From Clavibacter capsici (lineage in GTDB: Bacteria; Actinomycetota; Actinomycetes; Actinomycetales; Microbacteriaceae), in the NCBI RefSeq assembly GCF_001280205.1, contig NZ_CP012573.1, forward strand, positions 1,178,001 to 1,242,000: a stretch of 64,000 nt of DNA. Direction: 5' to 3'. This document shows, piece by piece, positions 43,307-53,003 of this stretch; positions within the stretch are counted from its first letter, which is position 1; every line of letters begins with the position of its first letter. Position numbers and translations under genes: made by a program. The notes beneath the pieces were generated by a model. That model searched no databases and was not told the origin of the DNA. It saw only the letters and a program-made list of their open reading frames with translations.

Positions 43307-44166
43307 CCGCCGTCCGCCCCGCGCGTCCCGCCGCGGACCGCGCCCCGTCGCTCCCCGGCGTCGTGCCCCTCGGGATCCACCGGGTCCGCTACGAGGTCCG
43401 CCGCTACTTCCGCCAGACCGACACGATCATCTTCACGTTCCTCTTCCCGGTCATCATGCTGTCGATCTTCTCGGTCGCCTTCGGGTCGTCCGGCAACCTC
43501 GGCACCGCGCCCGACGGGTCCGGCGGCGTCAGCGCCGCCGCCTACTACCTGCCGGGCATGATCGCGGCCGGCATCCTCCTCTCGGGCGTGCAGAACCTCG
43601 CGGTCGACATCGCGATGGAGCGCAGCGACGGCACGCTCAAGCGGCTCGCCGGATCCCCGCTGCCCGTGCTCTCGTACTTCATCGGCAAGGGCGGCCAGGT
43701 CATCGTCACCTCGCTGCTCCAGATGGTCGTGCTGCTGCTCGTCGCCCGGTTCGCGTTCGGGGTGGAGCTGCCGACCGACGCCGGCCGCTGGGCCACGTTC
43801 GCGTGGGTCTACGCGCTCGGGATCACCTCGTCCGCCGTCCTCGGCATCGCGCTCAGCCGCATCCCGCGCTCGGGCGCCTCGGCCACCGCGGTCATCACGC
43901 CGATCGTCCTCGTGCTGCAGTTCATCAGCGGCGTCTACCTCACCTTCACGATGCTGCCCACCTGGCTCCAGGACGTCGCGGCCTTCCTGCCGCTGAAGTG
44001 GATGGCGCAGGGCATGCGCGCCGTCTTCCTGCCGGACGCGCTCGCATCCGTCGAGCGCGGCGGAACGTGGGACCTCGCCGGCGTCGCGGTCGTGCTCGCC
44101 ATCTGGCTGGTCGGCGGCACCATCGCCGCGGTCGCGACCTTCCGCTGGATCCGCCGGGACTCGTGA
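43303..44166 (+). CDS. ABC-2 type exporter permease
   Basis: A 287-residue permease with six hydrophobic helices and the ABC2_membrane signature (YYLPGMIAAGILLSGVQNLAVDIAMERSDGTLKRL, of which ERSDGTLKRL is the coupling helix). Substrate unknown; with the ATPase it likely exports a lipid, peptide or drug. It starts within the ATPase stop codon, and the kinase gene begins 37 bases downstream. Confidence 0.92.
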   Translation: MTAVRPARPAADRAPSLPGVVPLGIHRVRYEVRRYFRQTDTIIFTFLFPVIMLSIFSVAFGSSGNLGTAPDGSGGVSAAAYYLPGMIAAGILLSGVQNLAVDIAMERSDGTLKRLAGSPLPVLSYFIGKGGQVIVTSLLQMVVLLLVARFAFGVELPTDAGRWATFAWVYALGITSSAVLGIALSRIPRSGASATAVITPIVLVLQFISGVYLTFTMLPTWLQDVAAFLPLKWMAQGMRAVFLPDALASVERGGTWDLAGVAVVLAIWLVGGTIAAVATFRWIRRDS

Positions 44167-44203
44167 GCATGCGCGACCGGTCGGCGGCTGGCAGGCTCGG
44201 GGC

Positions 44204-45469
44204 ATGATCCCCACCCGCTGGGTCCACGTCGCGTACGCCGTGACGATGGCGCTCCTCGTCGCGCTCGCCGTGACCGGGCTCGACGACCCGACGCCCGCCC
44301 TCGCCGCCGTCGGGGTCATGGCCGCGCTGTACCTCCTGGCGGGCCGGCCGGCGCTCGTCGCGTCCGCTGCGGCGGCGCCGCACGACCCGGTGCGGCCGGA
44401 GCCCTCGGCCGTCGTCTTCCTCGTGCTCGCGATCCCGGCGGCCACCTGGGGCGTCGCGACCCTGTCGTCGTTCGCGGTCGTGCAGTGCGTGCTGTGCCCC
44501 ATGGTCTGGTTCCTCCTGCCGCGGATCCGCGACGCCGTCCTCGGCACGCTCGTGCTCACGGGATCCGTCGCCGTGGGCTTCGTCATCGGCTTCGGCGACC
44601 TGCCCGGCGCGCTCCCGACCATGGCGGTGTCGCAGGGGCTGAGCCTCGGCGGGAGCATCGCGCTCGGCCTGTGGATCACGCGCATCGACGACCTCAGCCG
44701 CGAGCGCCTCGAGCTGCTCGACGGGCTGCGGGCCGCGCAGGCGCAGGTCGAGGAGCTCGGCCGCGCGGCCGGGGCGGCCCGCGAGCGGGAGCGGCTGTCC
44801 GCGGACATCCACGACACGGTCGCGCAGGACCTCACGGGCGTCGTGATGCTCGCCCAGCGCGGCCGACGCGAGCTCCGCGGCGGCGGCGACGCCGAGGCGC
44901 TCGACCGCACCCTAGCCCTCCTCGAGGACAGCGCGCGCGACGCGCTCACCCAGACCCGCGCGATCGTCGCCGCCACCGCGCCGGTCGAGCTGACCGACGG
45001 GCTCGGCCCCGCGCTCGCCCGGCTGGGCGCCCGCCTGGCCCGCGAGACCGGGATCCCCGTCGAGGTGCGAGCCGATCCCGCCATAGGTCCCGTGGACCGC
45101 GACGCCGAGGTGGTCCTCCTCCGCTGCGCCCAGGAGGGCCTCGCGAACGTGCGCCGCCACGCGGGCGCGTCCGGCGTGGAGCTGAGGCTCGCGAGCGACG
45201 GCGCCGACGTCGTCCTCGCCATCCGCGACGACGGCCGCGGGTTCGACCCCGACCGCGCGTCCGCGGGCTACGGGATCGACGGGATGCGCCGCCGCCTCGC
45301 CGCCGCCGCCGGGCGCCTCGACGTCGCCACCGGGCCCGGCGGGACCACGCTCACCGCGCGGATCCCCGCCCGCGCCCCCGCGGCCGGTGCCGCAGCCGAC
45401 CCCGCAGCGCCCGCCGTGACCCCGCCCGCCGCGACCCCGCCCGCCGTCGCGACGGCGGCCCGCGCGTGA
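44204..45469 (+). CDS. NarL/DesK-type sensor histidine kinase
   Basis: A 421-residue kinase. Five or six hydrophobic helices (about 1-165) form the sensor; a coiled coil leads to the HisKA_3 box RERLSADIHDTVAQDL with the phosphorylated His, and a HATPase_c domain follows (CAQEGLANVRRHA for the N box, DDGRGFDP for G1, GYGIDGMRRRL for G2). The tail is Pro/Ala-rich. Its membrane-only sensor fits detection of membrane stress. Coupled by GTGA overlap to its response regulator. Confidence 0.92.
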   Translation: MIPTRWVHVAYAVTMALLVALAVTGLDDPTPALAAVGVMAALYLLAGRPALVASAAAAPHDPVRPEPSAVVFLVLAIPAATWGVATLSSFAVVQCVLCPMVWFLLPRIRDAVLGTLVLTGSVAVGFVIGFGDLPGALPTMAVSQGLSLGGSIALGLWITRIDDLSRERLELLDGLRAAQAQVEELGRAAGAARERERLSADIHDTVAQDLTGVVMLAQRGRRELRGGGDAEALDRTLALLEDSARDALTQTRAIVAATAPVELTDGLGPALARLGARLARETGIPVEVRADPAIGPVDRDAEVVLLRCAQEGLANVRRHAGASGVELRLASDGADVVLAIRDDGRGFDPDRASAGYGIDGMRRRLAAAAGRLDVATGPGGTTLTARIPARAPAAGAAADPAAPAVTPPAATPPAVATAARA

Positions 45470-46134
45470 CCGCCCCGCGGATCCGCGTCGCCGTCGTCGA
45501 CGACCACCCCGTCGTCCGCGCCGGCCTCGCCGCCCTGCTCGCCTCCGCCGACGACCTCGAGGTGGTCGGCCAGGCCGCCGACGGCGAGGCCGCGGTCGCG
45601 CTCGTCCGCGCCGAGCGCCCCGACGTCGTGCTCATGGACCTCCGCATGCCCGTCCTCGACGGCGCCGGCGCGACCGCCCGGCTCCGCGAGGAGGCGCCGG
45701 GCGTGCGCGTCCTGGTGCTCACGACCTACGAGACCGACGCGAGCATCCTCACCGCCATCGAGGCGGGCGCGAGCGGCTACCTGCTGAAGGCGGCGCCCGA
45801 GGAGGAGATCCTCGCGGGCGTCCGCGCGGTGGCCCGCGGCGACGTCGCCCTCGCGCCGGCCATCGCCGCCTCGCTCGTCCGGCAGGTCGCGCGTCCGGCG
45901 GCCGCCCCGCCCGCGGCCCCGACGCCGACCCTCAGCCCGCGTGAGACGGAGGTCCTCGCGCTCGTCGCCGCGGGCCGCACGAACGCGCGCATCGCCCTCG
46001 AGCTGCACGTGACGCCCGCGACCGTGAAGACCCACCTGCTGCACGTGTTCGAGAAGCTCGGCGTCGGCGACCGCACCCGCGCGGTCACGCTCGCGATGGA
46101 GCTCGGCCTCCTGCCGCCCGCGACGCCGCGGTAA
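45466..46134 (+). CDS. NarL/LuxR-family response regulator
   Basis: A 222-residue regulator: receiver domain with the DDHP acidic pocket and phosphoacceptor in VVLMDLRMPVLDG, and a LuxR-type helix-turn-helix (LSPRETEVLALVAAGRTNARIA) ending in MELGLLPPATPR. It starts at GTG inside the kinase stop codon. It probably controls the exporter operon of which it is the last gene. A 47-bp tandem duplication begins within its last codons. Confidence 0.93.
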   Translation: MTAPRIRVAVVDDHPVVRAGLAALLASADDLEVVGQAADGEAAVALVRAERPDVVLMDLRMPVLDGAGATARLREEAPGVRVLVLTTYETDASILTAIEAGASGYLLKAAPEEEILAGVRAVARGDVALAPAIAASLVRQVARPAAAPPAAPTPTLSPRETEVLALVAAGRTNARIALELHVTPATVKTHLLHVFEKLGVGDRTRAVTLAMELGLLPPATPR

Positions 46135-46180
46135 CGCTCGCGATGGAGCTCGGCCTCCTGCCGCCCGCGACGCCGCGGTA
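46087..46180 (+). repeat. 47-bp perfect tandem duplication across the response-regulator stop codon
   Basis: Bases 46087-46133 are repeated exactly at 46134-46180. The first copy holds the last 15 codons and most of the stop of the response regulator; the second lies outside the gene. The period is not a multiple of three, so had it arisen before the stop it would have frameshifted the protein. Confidence 0.9.
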
Positions 46181-46429
46181 ACGCTTGGATAACGTCTCCC
46201 GGAAGCCGTATCGGCGCCTGCGGAAATGGATATGTTCTGACCGACGACGAAAGCACGGATCCCCGCCCACGCGCCGATCCGACGGCCGTCGCCCCGCACC
46301 ACATCCCGCACACCACCACAGCAGAACCCGACCCGAGGACGCGTCGGCGCACCACGACGGCCCCCGCGAGGACGCGACGGCCAGGTGCCCCCCACGCCCC
46401 GGACGGGCCACCCGAGAGGACCGGCCGAC
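46181..46429 (+). other. Leader and promoter region of the sugar ABC operon
   Basis: About 250 bases upstream of the sugar-binding protein gene, with a somewhat AT-richer start: GATAACG at about 46188 and a GGATATGTTC stretch at about 46228. TTGGAT at 46185 is a fair -35 match but no good -10 follows at 17 bases. No transcription-factor site could be assigned. Confidence 0.3.
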
Positions 46430-47569
46430 ATGGCATCCGGACACAACGCACGAAAGATCAGCTCCCTCCTCCTCCTCGCCGGCGTCGCCGTCGGCATGAC
46501 CGCCTGCGCACCGCAGGGCGCGACGAACACCGGCTCCGGCGGTGACGCGGCATCCGGCGGCACCGAGTGCAACGTGGGCATCTCGATGCCGACCCGCAGC
46601 CTCGAGCGCTGGATCAACGACGGCGAGGGCCTCAAGTCCAAGCTCGAGGGCGACGACTGCACCGTCGACCTCCAGTACGCCGACAACAAGACCGACGCCC
46701 AGATCAGCCAGATCCAGAACCAGGTCGCCGGCGGCGCCAAGATCCTCGTGGTCGCGGCCGTCGACGGCAAGACGCTGGGCCCCGCCCTCGAGGACGCGAA
46801 GAGCCAGGGCGTCACCGTCATCGCCTACGACCGCCTCATCAACGGCACCGACGCCGTCGACTACTACGCCACCTTCGACAACTACAAGGTCGGCCAGCTC
46901 CAGGGCGAGTTCATCAAGGACCAGCTGAAGCTCGACGAGGCCGCGGGCCCGTTCACCATGGAGCCCTTCGCGGGCAGCCCCGACGACAACAACGCCGGCT
47001 TCTTCTTCGGCGGCGCGTGGGACGTCCTCCAGCCCTACGTCGCGAGCGGCAAGCTGACGGTGCCCTCGGGCAAGTCGCCGGCCACGAGCGCCGACTGGCA
47101 GTCCATCGGCATCCTCGGCTGGGGATCCGACGACGCGCAGGCCGAGATGGACAACCGCCTGCAGTCGTTCTACACGGGCGGCCAGAAGGTCCAGGTCGTG
47201 CTCTCGCCCAACGACAGCCTCGCGCTCGGCATCGAGGCGTCGCTCTCCAGCGCCGGCTACGCGCCCGGCGCCGACTGGCCCGTCATCACCGGCCAGGACG
47301 CCGACAAGGCCAACGTCCAGGCGATCCTCCAGGACAAGCAGTCCATGACCGTCTGGAAGGACACGCGGGCGCTCGGCGACCAGGTCCAGAAGATGATCGG
47401 CGAGATCGTGAAGGGCGACGAGGTCACGGTCAACGACACCAAGACGTACGACAACGGCAACAAGGTCGTCCCGTCCTACCTCCTCGACCCGCAGGTGGTC
47501 GTGAAGGACGACGTGCAGAAGACGCTCGTCGACTCCGGCTTCCTCAAGGCCTCCGACGTCGGCCTGTAG
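46430..47569 (+). CDS. chvE: ChvE-like sugar-binding lipoprotein of an ABC importer
   Basis: A 379-residue periplasmic-binding-type lipoprotein: signal and lipobox ending VGMTAC (Cys26), then a sugar-binding fold with CNVGISMPTRSLERWINDGEGL, GVTVIAYDRLI and ITGQDADKANVQAI, which match the ChvE/multiple monosaccharide-binding family (arabinose, galactose, glucose, xylose). It is anchored outside the membrane and feeds the downstream GguAB-like ABC. The start ATG 46430 has AGAGGA upstream. A 21-bp hairpin after the stop separates it from the ATPase gene. Confidence 0.92.
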   Translation: MASGHNARKISSLLLLAGVAVGMTACAPQGATNTGSGGDAASGGTECNVGISMPTRSLERWINDGEGLKSKLEGDDCTVDLQYADNKTDAQISQIQNQVAGGAKILVVAAVDGKTLGPALEDAKSQGVTVIAYDRLINGTDAVDYYATFDNYKVGQLQGEFIKDQLKLDEAAGPFTMEPFAGSPDDNNAGFFFGGAWDVLQPYVASGKLTVPSGKSPATSADWQSIGILGWGSDDAQAEMDNRLQSFYTGGQKVQVVLSPNDSLALGIEASLSSAGYAPGADWPVITGQDADKANVQAILQDKQSMTVWKDTRALGDQVQKMIGEIVKGDEVTVNDTKTYDNGNKVVPSYLLDPQVVVKDDVQKTLVDSGFLKASDVGL

Positions 47570-47576
47570 CCCGACC

Positions 47577-47623
47577 CGCGGCCGACGGGCGCCCGGCACC
47601 ACGCCGGGCGCCCGTCGGCCGCG
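47577..47623 (+). terminator. 21-bp perfect intercistronic hairpin
   Basis: Arms 47577-47597 and 47603-47623 with a five-base loop, between the sugar-binding protein and the ATPase genes. Placed inside an operon, it may be a partial terminator or protect the 3' end of the binding-protein message, giving more binding protein than transporter. Confidence 0.75.
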
Positions 47624-47695
47624 CATCCGTCTCCACCCGGCGCGCGTCGATCCGACGCGCGCCACCGACCCGAACGGGAACCAGGAGCCACAGGA

Positions 47696-49240
47696 ATGAA
47701 CGACGTCATCCTCCAGATGACCGGCATCGTCAAGGAGTTCACCGGCGTGCGCGCCCTCGACGGCGTGGACGTCACCGTCCGACGTGGCGAGGTGCACGCC
47801 ATCTGCGGCGAGAACGGCGCGGGCAAGTCGACGCTGATGAAGGTGCTCAGCGGCGTCTACCCGCACGGCACGTACGAGGGCACCATCACCATCGACGGCC
47901 GCGAGGTCCGCTACGGATCCATCAACGACAGCGAGCGCGACGGGGTGGTCATCATCCACCAGGAGCTCGCGCTCAGCCCCTACCTCTCCATCGCGGAGAA
48001 CATCTTCCTCGGCAACGAGATGTCGCGCGGCGGCGTGATCGACTGGAACAGGACCAACCTCGAGGCGGTCAAGCTCCTGAAGCGCGTGGGCCTCGACGAG
48101 AACCCGGCCACGCGCGTGCTCGAGCTCGGCGTGGGCAAGCAGCAGCTCGTGGAGATCGCGAAGGCGCTCTCCAAGGAGGTGAAGCTCCTGATCCTCGACG
48201 AGCCGACCGCCGCCCTCAACGACGACGACTCGGCGCACCTGCTCGGCCTCATCGGCCAGCTGCGCGACCAGGGCATCACGAGCATCATCATCAGCCACAA
48301 GCTCAACGAGATCCGGGCCATCGCGGACGACGTCACCGTCATCCGCGACGGCAGGACCATCGAGACGTTCCCGGTCACCGACTCGGACGAGATCGAGACG
48401 CGCATCATCCGCGCCATGGTCGGCCGGCCGCTCGACGCGCAGTTCCCGCCGCGCGACCCGCGCATCGGCGCGGAGAAGCTGCGGGTGGAGAACTGGACCG
48501 TGCACCACCCGGTGGACGTCGACCGCGTCGTCGTCGACGACGCGTGCTTCACGGTCCGCGCCGGCGAGGTCGTGGGCTTCGCGGGCCTCATGGGCGCCGG
48601 CCGCACCGAGCTCGCCATGAGCATCTTCGGGCGCTCCTACGGCACCGGCATCACCGGCCGGATCTTCAAGGACGGCCAGGAGATCCGCACCCGCACCGTG
48701 AGCGAGGCCATCAAGAACGGCATCGCCTACGCGACCGAGGACCGGAAGCGCTACGGGCTGAACCTCATCGGCAGCATCACGGTGAACGTCTCCGCCGCGG
48801 CGCTCTCCAAGCTCGTCAAGCTCGGCGTGATCGACCGGCACCGCGAGTACGCGGTCGCCGACGACTACCGCAAGAAGATGAACATCAAGACGCCCGACGT
48901 CTCGGGGGTCGTCGGCAAGCTGTCCGGCGGCAACCAGCAGAAGGTCGTCCTCAGCAAGTGGATCTACTCGGGTCCCGACGTCCTCATCCTCGACGAGCCC
49001 ACCCGCGGCATCGACGTGGGGGCGAAGTACGAGATCTACAGCATCATCAACCAGCTCGCGGCCGAGGGGAAGGCGGTCATCGTCATCTCCTCCGAGCTGC
49101 CGGAGCTCATCGGCCTCTCGGACCGGATCTACACGATCGCCGAGGGCCGGCTCACCGCGGAGGTCGCCCGGGCCGACGCCACCCAGGAGGAGCTGATGCG
49201 GCACATGACCGCCAGCCGGAAGTCAGGAGCGCAGAAGTGA
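47696..49240 (+). CDS. mmsA: Multiple-monosaccharide ABC transporter ATP-binding protein (MmsA/GguA)
   Basis: A 514-residue tandem ATPase. Domain 1: Walker [10 protein letters not shown], signature-like [15 protein letters not shown] and [12 protein letters not shown]. Domain 2: degenerate Walker [10 protein letters not shown], signature [14 protein letters not shown] and [11 protein letters not shown], as usual for sugar transporters. AGGAG lies upstream of ATG 47696. Its stop overlaps the permease start (GTGA). Confidence 0.95.
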   Translation: MNDVILQMTGIVKEFTGVRALDGVDVTVRRGEVHAICGENGAGKSTLMKVLSGVYPHGTYEGTITIDGREVRYGSINDSERDGVVIIHQELALSPYLSIAENIFLGNEMSRGGVIDWNRTNLEAVKLLKRVGLDENPATRVLELGVGKQQLVEIAKALSKEVKLLILDEPTAALNDDDSAHLLGLIGQLRDQGITSIIISHKLNEIRAIADDVTVIRDGRTIETFPVTDSDEIETRIIRAMVGRPLDAQFPPRDPRIGAEKLRVENWTVHHPVDVDRVVVDDACFTVRAGEVVGFAGLMGAGRTELAMSIFGRSYGTGITGRIFKDGQEIRTRTVSEAIKNGIAYATEDRKRYGLNLIGSITVNVSAAALSKLVKLGVIDRHREYAVADDYRKKMNIKTPDVSGVVGKLSGGNQQKVVLSKWIYSGPDVLILDEPTRGIDVGAKYEIYSIINQLAAEGKAVIVISSELPELIGLSDRIYTIAEGRLTAEVARADATQEELMRHMTASRKSGAQK

Positions 49241-50445
49241 CCGTCGTACCCGAGCAGGCCACCGCGCCGAACGTGCCCACGCCGGACGGCGTGAAGAAGC
49301 GCCCGCGTCGGCGCATCGACCTCCGCCAGTACGGGATCCTCGCGGCGCTCGCCGTCATCATCCTGCTGTTCCAGGTCCTCACCGAGGGGCGGCTGCTCTA
49401 CCCGGGCAACGTCGCGAACCTCATCCAGCAGAACGCGTACGTGCTGATCCTCGCGATGGGCATGGTCATCGTGATCATCGCGGGCCACATCGACCTGTCG
49501 GTGGGCTCGGTCGTCGCGACGGTCGGAGCCGTGGCCGCGCTGAGCATGAACGAGTGGGGGCTGCCGTGGGGGACCGCGGTCGTCCTGTCGCTCGTGGTCG
49601 GCGCGCTGATCGGCGCGTGGCAGGGCTTCTGGGTCGCGTTCGTCGGGATCCCGGCGTTCATCGTCACGCTCGCGGGCATGCTCGTGTTCCGCGGCGTCGC
49701 GCTCGTACTCCTCACCGGCGGCACGATCTCGGGCCTGCCGGCGGGCTTCAACTCCATCGGATCCGGCAACCTGCCGACCACGGGCGCACCCGACCTCCTC
49801 ACGCTGGGGATCGGCGCGCTCGTGTCGGTCGCGCTCGTGGTGCAGCAGCTGCGCACCCGCGCCACGCTCCGCAAGCTCGAGCTGCCGCGCGAGCGGGCGG
49901 TCTCCTTCTGGATCCGCACCGTCATCGCGGTCTTCGCGATCATGTACCTCTGCTACCTGCTGGCGTACAACCGCGGGACGCCGATCATCCTGATCATCCT
50001 GGCGACCCTCGTGCTGCTCTACTCGTTCCTGCTGACGCGCACGGTGTTCGGACGGCACGTGTACGCGATGGGCGGCAACCTGTTCGCCGCGATGATGTCG
50101 GGGGTCAAGACCCGCTGGGTCAACTTCTTCATCTTCGTGAACATGGGACTGCTCGCCGGGCTCGCGGGCGTCGTCAGCACGGCGCGCGCCGGATCCGCGG
50201 TGGCCTCGGCCGGCCAGAGCTTCGAGCTCGACGCCATCGCCGCGGTGTTCATCGGCGGCGCGGCCGTGCAGGGCGGCGTCGGCACGGTCGTCGGCGCGGT
50301 CATCGGCGGCCTCGTGATGGGCGTGCTCAACCAGGGCCTGTCGATCCTGTCGGTGGACGCGGCGTGGCAGCAGGTCATCAAGGGCCTGGTGCTGCTCCTC
50401 GCGGTCGCCTTCGACGTCTACAGCAAGCGGCGCTCCGGGCGCTGA
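49237..50445 (+). CDS. mmsB: Multiple-monosaccharide ABC transporter permease (MmsB/GguB)
   Basis: A 402-residue BPD_transp_2-type permease with about ten helices, including [26 protein letters not shown] and [21 protein letters not shown], and the late [24 protein letters not shown] segment typical of sugar permeases. The start is GTG 49237 with AGGAG upstream, inside the ATPase stop. A strong hairpin terminator follows. Confidence 0.94.
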   Translation: MTVVPEQATAPNVPTPDGVKKRPRRRIDLRQYGILAALAVIILLFQVLTEGRLLYPGNVANLIQQNAYVLILAMGMVIVIIAGHIDLSVGSVVATVGAVAALSMNEWGLPWGTAVVLSLVVGALIGAWQGFWVAFVGIPAFIVTLAGMLVFRGVALVLLTGGTISGLPAGFNSIGSGNLPTTGAPDLLTLGIGALVSVALVVQQLRTRATLRKLELPRERAVSFWIRTVIAVFAIMYLCYLLAYNRGTPIILIILATLVLLYSFLLTRTVFGRHVYAMGGNLFAAMMSGVKTRWVNFFIFVNMGLLAGLAGVVSTARAGSAVASAGQSFELDAIAAVFIGGAAVQGGVGTVVGAVIGGLVMGVLNQGLSILSVDAAWQQVIKGLVLLLAVAFDVYSKRRSGR

Positions 50446-50460
50446 CCCGCGACGCACGAC

Positions 50461-50501
50461 GACGGCCCGGCGGCTCCCCTCGAGGGAGCAGCCGGGCCGT
50501 C
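50461..50501. terminator. Bidirectional hairpin terminator
   Basis: Arms 50461-50478 and 50484-50501, 18 bp with one mismatch and a five-base loop, between the converging permease and signal peptidase genes. Confidence 0.8.
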
Positions 50502-50532
50502 CGTCGTGAGGGAGGGCGGGCGGTCCGCGGAT

Positions 50533-51333
50533 TCAGCCGCGGTGGCGTCCCCGCGGACGCGGGGTGCTCGCGACAGGTGCCGCGTCGACGCCCGGGTGCG
50601 TGGGATCCTGGCGCTCCGCCTCGGCGACACCCGCGGCCATCGCGTCGGAGTGCACGTGGTCGCCCTCCGCCACGACGTCCTCGGCGGCCGACGCGCTGCG
50701 CCTCCGCCTCGTCTGCACGGCGCCCGTGATGATCGTGACCGCCGCGTAGCAGAGGAGCGCGACCGCGGCGGCCGGGATGATCCAGCTCCGGGCCTGTCCG
50801 TTGACGGCCTGGTTCGCCCAGCCGACGAGCGGCACCGAGTACCAGACCTCGCCCTGGATCTGCGCGGGCGTCACGGGCAGCGAGTCGGGCGACGCGTTGT
50901 TGTCGCCCTGGAAGGTGAAGGAGCGCGTGCCGTCCGAGGCGGACGCGATGGCGGTGATGCGGTGGGTGATGACCGCGGGGTCGCCCGAGCGGATCTGGTA
51001 CGTCGCGACATCGCCCACCTCGAGCGCGTCAGGATCCACGGGGCGCACCACGATGAGCGTGCCGGGCGGCAGCGTCGGCTCCATCGACTGGGTGAGGATC
51101 GTCAGCGGCACGGATCCGGACACCTTGGGCACCACGAGCAGCACGGCCGCGAGCGCGATGACGAGCAGCAGGATCCCGACGCTGAGGCCGACGGCCGCCG
51201 AGCGGGCCAGCTGCGTGATGCCGCCGCGGGGCGTGGTGCCGGCTTCGAGCTCCACCGGCGCGAGGTCGTCCGCGGGTCGGCCGAGGGCGTCGGCGTGCCG
51301 CGCGCGACGGCGGGCGAGGGGGAGGCGGGGCAT
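50533..51333 (-). CDS. SipW-type signal peptidase I
   Basis: A 266-residue membrane protease of the ER/archaeal type: nucleophile Ser83 in TQSMEPTLPPG, His124 in VITHRI where classical bacterial enzymes have Lys, and Asp144 in FQGDNN. One helix before the catalytic part (about 45-68) and one after it (about 190-215). SipW-type peptidases mature specific exported proteins such as TasA; three such proteins are encoded next to it on the same strand. No good ribosome site precedes the ATG. Confidence 0.93.
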   Translation of the reverse strand: MPRLPLARRRARHADALGRPADDLAPVELEAGTTPRGGITQLARSAAVGLSVGILLLVIALAAVLLVVPKVSGSVPLTILTQSMEPTLPPGTLIVVRPVDPDALEVGDVATYQIRSGDPAVITHRITAIASASDGTRSFTFQGDNNASPDSLPVTPAQIQGEVWYSVPLVGWANQAVNGQARSWIIPAAAVALLCYAAVTIITGAVQTRRRRSASAAEDVVAEGDHVHSDAMAAGVAEAERQDPTHPGVDAAPVASTPRPRGRHRG

Positions 51334-51367
51334 GGCGTGGGGTCCGGGTCGGGGCGGGTGGTGGGGG

Positions 51368-52273
51368 TCAGGAGCAGCGGAAGCCGCGGGCGCCGCTCTG
51401 CTCGAAGGCGACGACGGTGCCGTTCGCGACCTGGCGGACCTTCTGGCCGTTGCCGTCGAGGAGGTCGACCGACACGGGCACCGTGCCGTCGGCCGCGAGC
51501 GTGGACGGCACCTGGTCGCGGGTGATGGCGGCCTTGCCGTAGGAGCCCTGCGACGTGGCGATGCGCGTGCCGTTGACCATGACGCCGTAGTTCGAGTCGG
51601 ACGGGGCGACGGAGGTGTCCCAGGCGACGAACACGTACCAGTTGCCGTCGGTCGGCTCGCAGCGGAACCCGCCGGTGACGGTGGGGCCCGCGGCGGTCTG
51701 CGTGGCGGAGGTCGAGGCGCGGCCCGTCCAGGAGCCCGAGCCGAGGACCACGCCGAGCGTGCCCGTGACGGACGCGGATCCGCTCGTGGGGAACCCCGAC
51801 GCGGTGGTGCGCACGCACCAGGTCGACCTCGCGCCGCCCGCGAGGGTGCCGGAGACGGTGGGGGGCGACGCCCAGGTGCCGGAGACGGACCCGGAGCCGA
51901 CGGACGAGGTGGCGGAGCAGCTCGACGCGGTGGTGCTCCAGGCGACGACCTTCGTGCCGCTGGCCAGAGCGCGGTCGGCGTCCGCCGACGCGGTCGCGGA
52001 CACGGTGCCGGTCCAGGGCGACGTGGCGGTGCCCGTGTTGGTGACGACGACCGTCGCCGTGCGGCTCGGGCTGCTGGAGCTGACGGCGCCGGCGAGCTGG
52101 TCGAAGCCCGTGCTCGTGACGGCGACCGTCGCGGCGCGGACCGACGTGGCGGTGGTGGTGCTGGATCCCCAGAGGGCGTATCCGGCGGTGCTGCCCGCGC
52201 CCACGAGGAGGACGGTGAGGCCCACGAGGAGCGCGGCGCGGCTGCGGCCGATGCGGCGCCGCGTCCGGCTCAC
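51368..52273 (-). CDS. Exported protein with SipW-dependent signal, Ser/Thr-rich
   Basis: A 301-residue protein. The signal segment (ALLVGLTVLLVGAGSTAGYALWG) has the Y-A-L-W end shared by the three substrates here. The mature part is Ser/Thr/Gly-rich with repeated beta-type segments (TVVVTNTGTATSPWTGTVSAT) and Cys near the middle and the end. I do not recognise a named domain in the C-terminal 120 residues (CEPTDGNWYVFVAW). The start is GTG 52273, inside the upstream stop (GTGA), with AGGTGA before it. Last before the signal peptidase gene. Confidence 0.8.
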   Translation of the reverse strand: MSRTRRRIGRSRAALLVGLTVLLVGAGSTAGYALWGSSTTTATSVRAATVAVTSTGFDQLAGAVSSSSPSRTATVVVTNTGTATSPWTGTVSATASADADRALASGTKVVAWSTTASSCSATSSVGSGSVSGTWASPPTVSGTLAGGARSTWCVRTTASGFPTSGSASVTGTLGVVLGSGSWTGRASTSATQTAAGPTVTGGFRCEPTDGNWYVFVAWDTSVAPSDSNYGVMVNGTRIATSQGSYGKAAITRDQVPSTLAADGTVPVSVDLLDGNGQKVRQVANGTVVAFEQSGARGFRCS

Positions 52274-52905
52274 GGCTTCACCTGCGTGCCGGTGAGGGCG
52301 AAGGTGAGCTGGCCGGTGGACCCCTGCACGCTCTGCGGCGCGTCCCGGTCGAGGACGACCTCGGAGCAGACGACGGCCGATGCGCCGGGCTGGATGCGGA
52401 CGAAGTCGCTGGAGGTGGTGAGCTGCCCGGGGCGTCCGGACCACGTGGTCGCGCCCGAGACGCAGGCCGACGTGGAGGCGACCGGGCCGATGCGCACGGA
52501 GAGCTCGCCGAGGAAGGCGCTGTTCGATGAGGTGCCACGGGTGGATACGGCCACGTCCAAGGGTACCGTCCCCGTGTTCTTCGCGGTGAAGGTGCCGATG
52601 GCGCCCTGCCCGGGGAGGAGGCGCGAGGAGTCGAGCGCCGACTGCTGCGTGACGACGAGGCCGCTGGTGCCGCTCGTGACGCCCGCCGGCTGCGCGCTCG
52701 CGGATCCGTTCCAGAGGGCGTAGCTGCCGCCGGTGGCGGCGAGCGAGGCGACGAGCACCGCGGTGAGGAGGCCGATGGTGAGCCAGGCGGCGCGGAGGGG
52801 GCTGCGCCGGGCGGGCTGCGTCGAGCGGCGGCCGTGGACGGGACGGGCGGCGGCGGAGCGACGGCCGCGAGCAGGACGGGGGGCGGGTGCCTGCCTCGTG
52901 CTCAT
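52270..52905 (-). CDS. Exported protein with SipW-dependent signal
   Basis: A 211-residue protein. A long Arg/Ala/Pro-rich N-terminus (1-38) precedes the hydrophobic signal (WLTIGLLTAVLVASLAATG) and the GSYALWNGSA cleavage region shared with its neighbours. The mature part resembles a camelysin/TasA-like beta-fold, with GTFTAKNTGTVPLDVAVS. Coupled to the next gene by a four-base overlap. Confidence 0.8.
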   Translation of the reverse strand: MSTRQAPAPRPARGRRSAAARPVHGRRSTQPARRSPLRAAWLTIGLLTAVLVASLAATGGSYALWNGSASAQPAGVTSGTSGLVVTQQSALDSSRLLPGQGAIGTFTAKNTGTVPLDVAVSTRGTSSNSAFLGELSVRIGPVASTSACVSGATTWSGRPGQLTTSSDFVRIQPGASAVVCSEVVLDRDAPQSVQGSTGQLTFALTGTQVKP

Positions 52906-52958
52906 GTCGTGTCGCTTCCGGTTCGTGTGGCGGGTGGTGCAGGGGAGGGGGGTGGAGC

Positions 52959-52993
52959 CCCCTCCCCGCGGGTGACGTCACCGCGGGGAGGGG
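52959..52993 (-). terminator. Strong intercistronic hairpin in the SipW cluster
   Basis: A stem of about 16 pairs (with one bulged base) centred between 52976 and 52977, in the 98 bases separating the first exported-protein gene from the second. It may end or attenuate transcription so that the first product is made in excess. Confidence 0.7.
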
Positions 52994-53003
52994 AGACCGG
53001 GGA

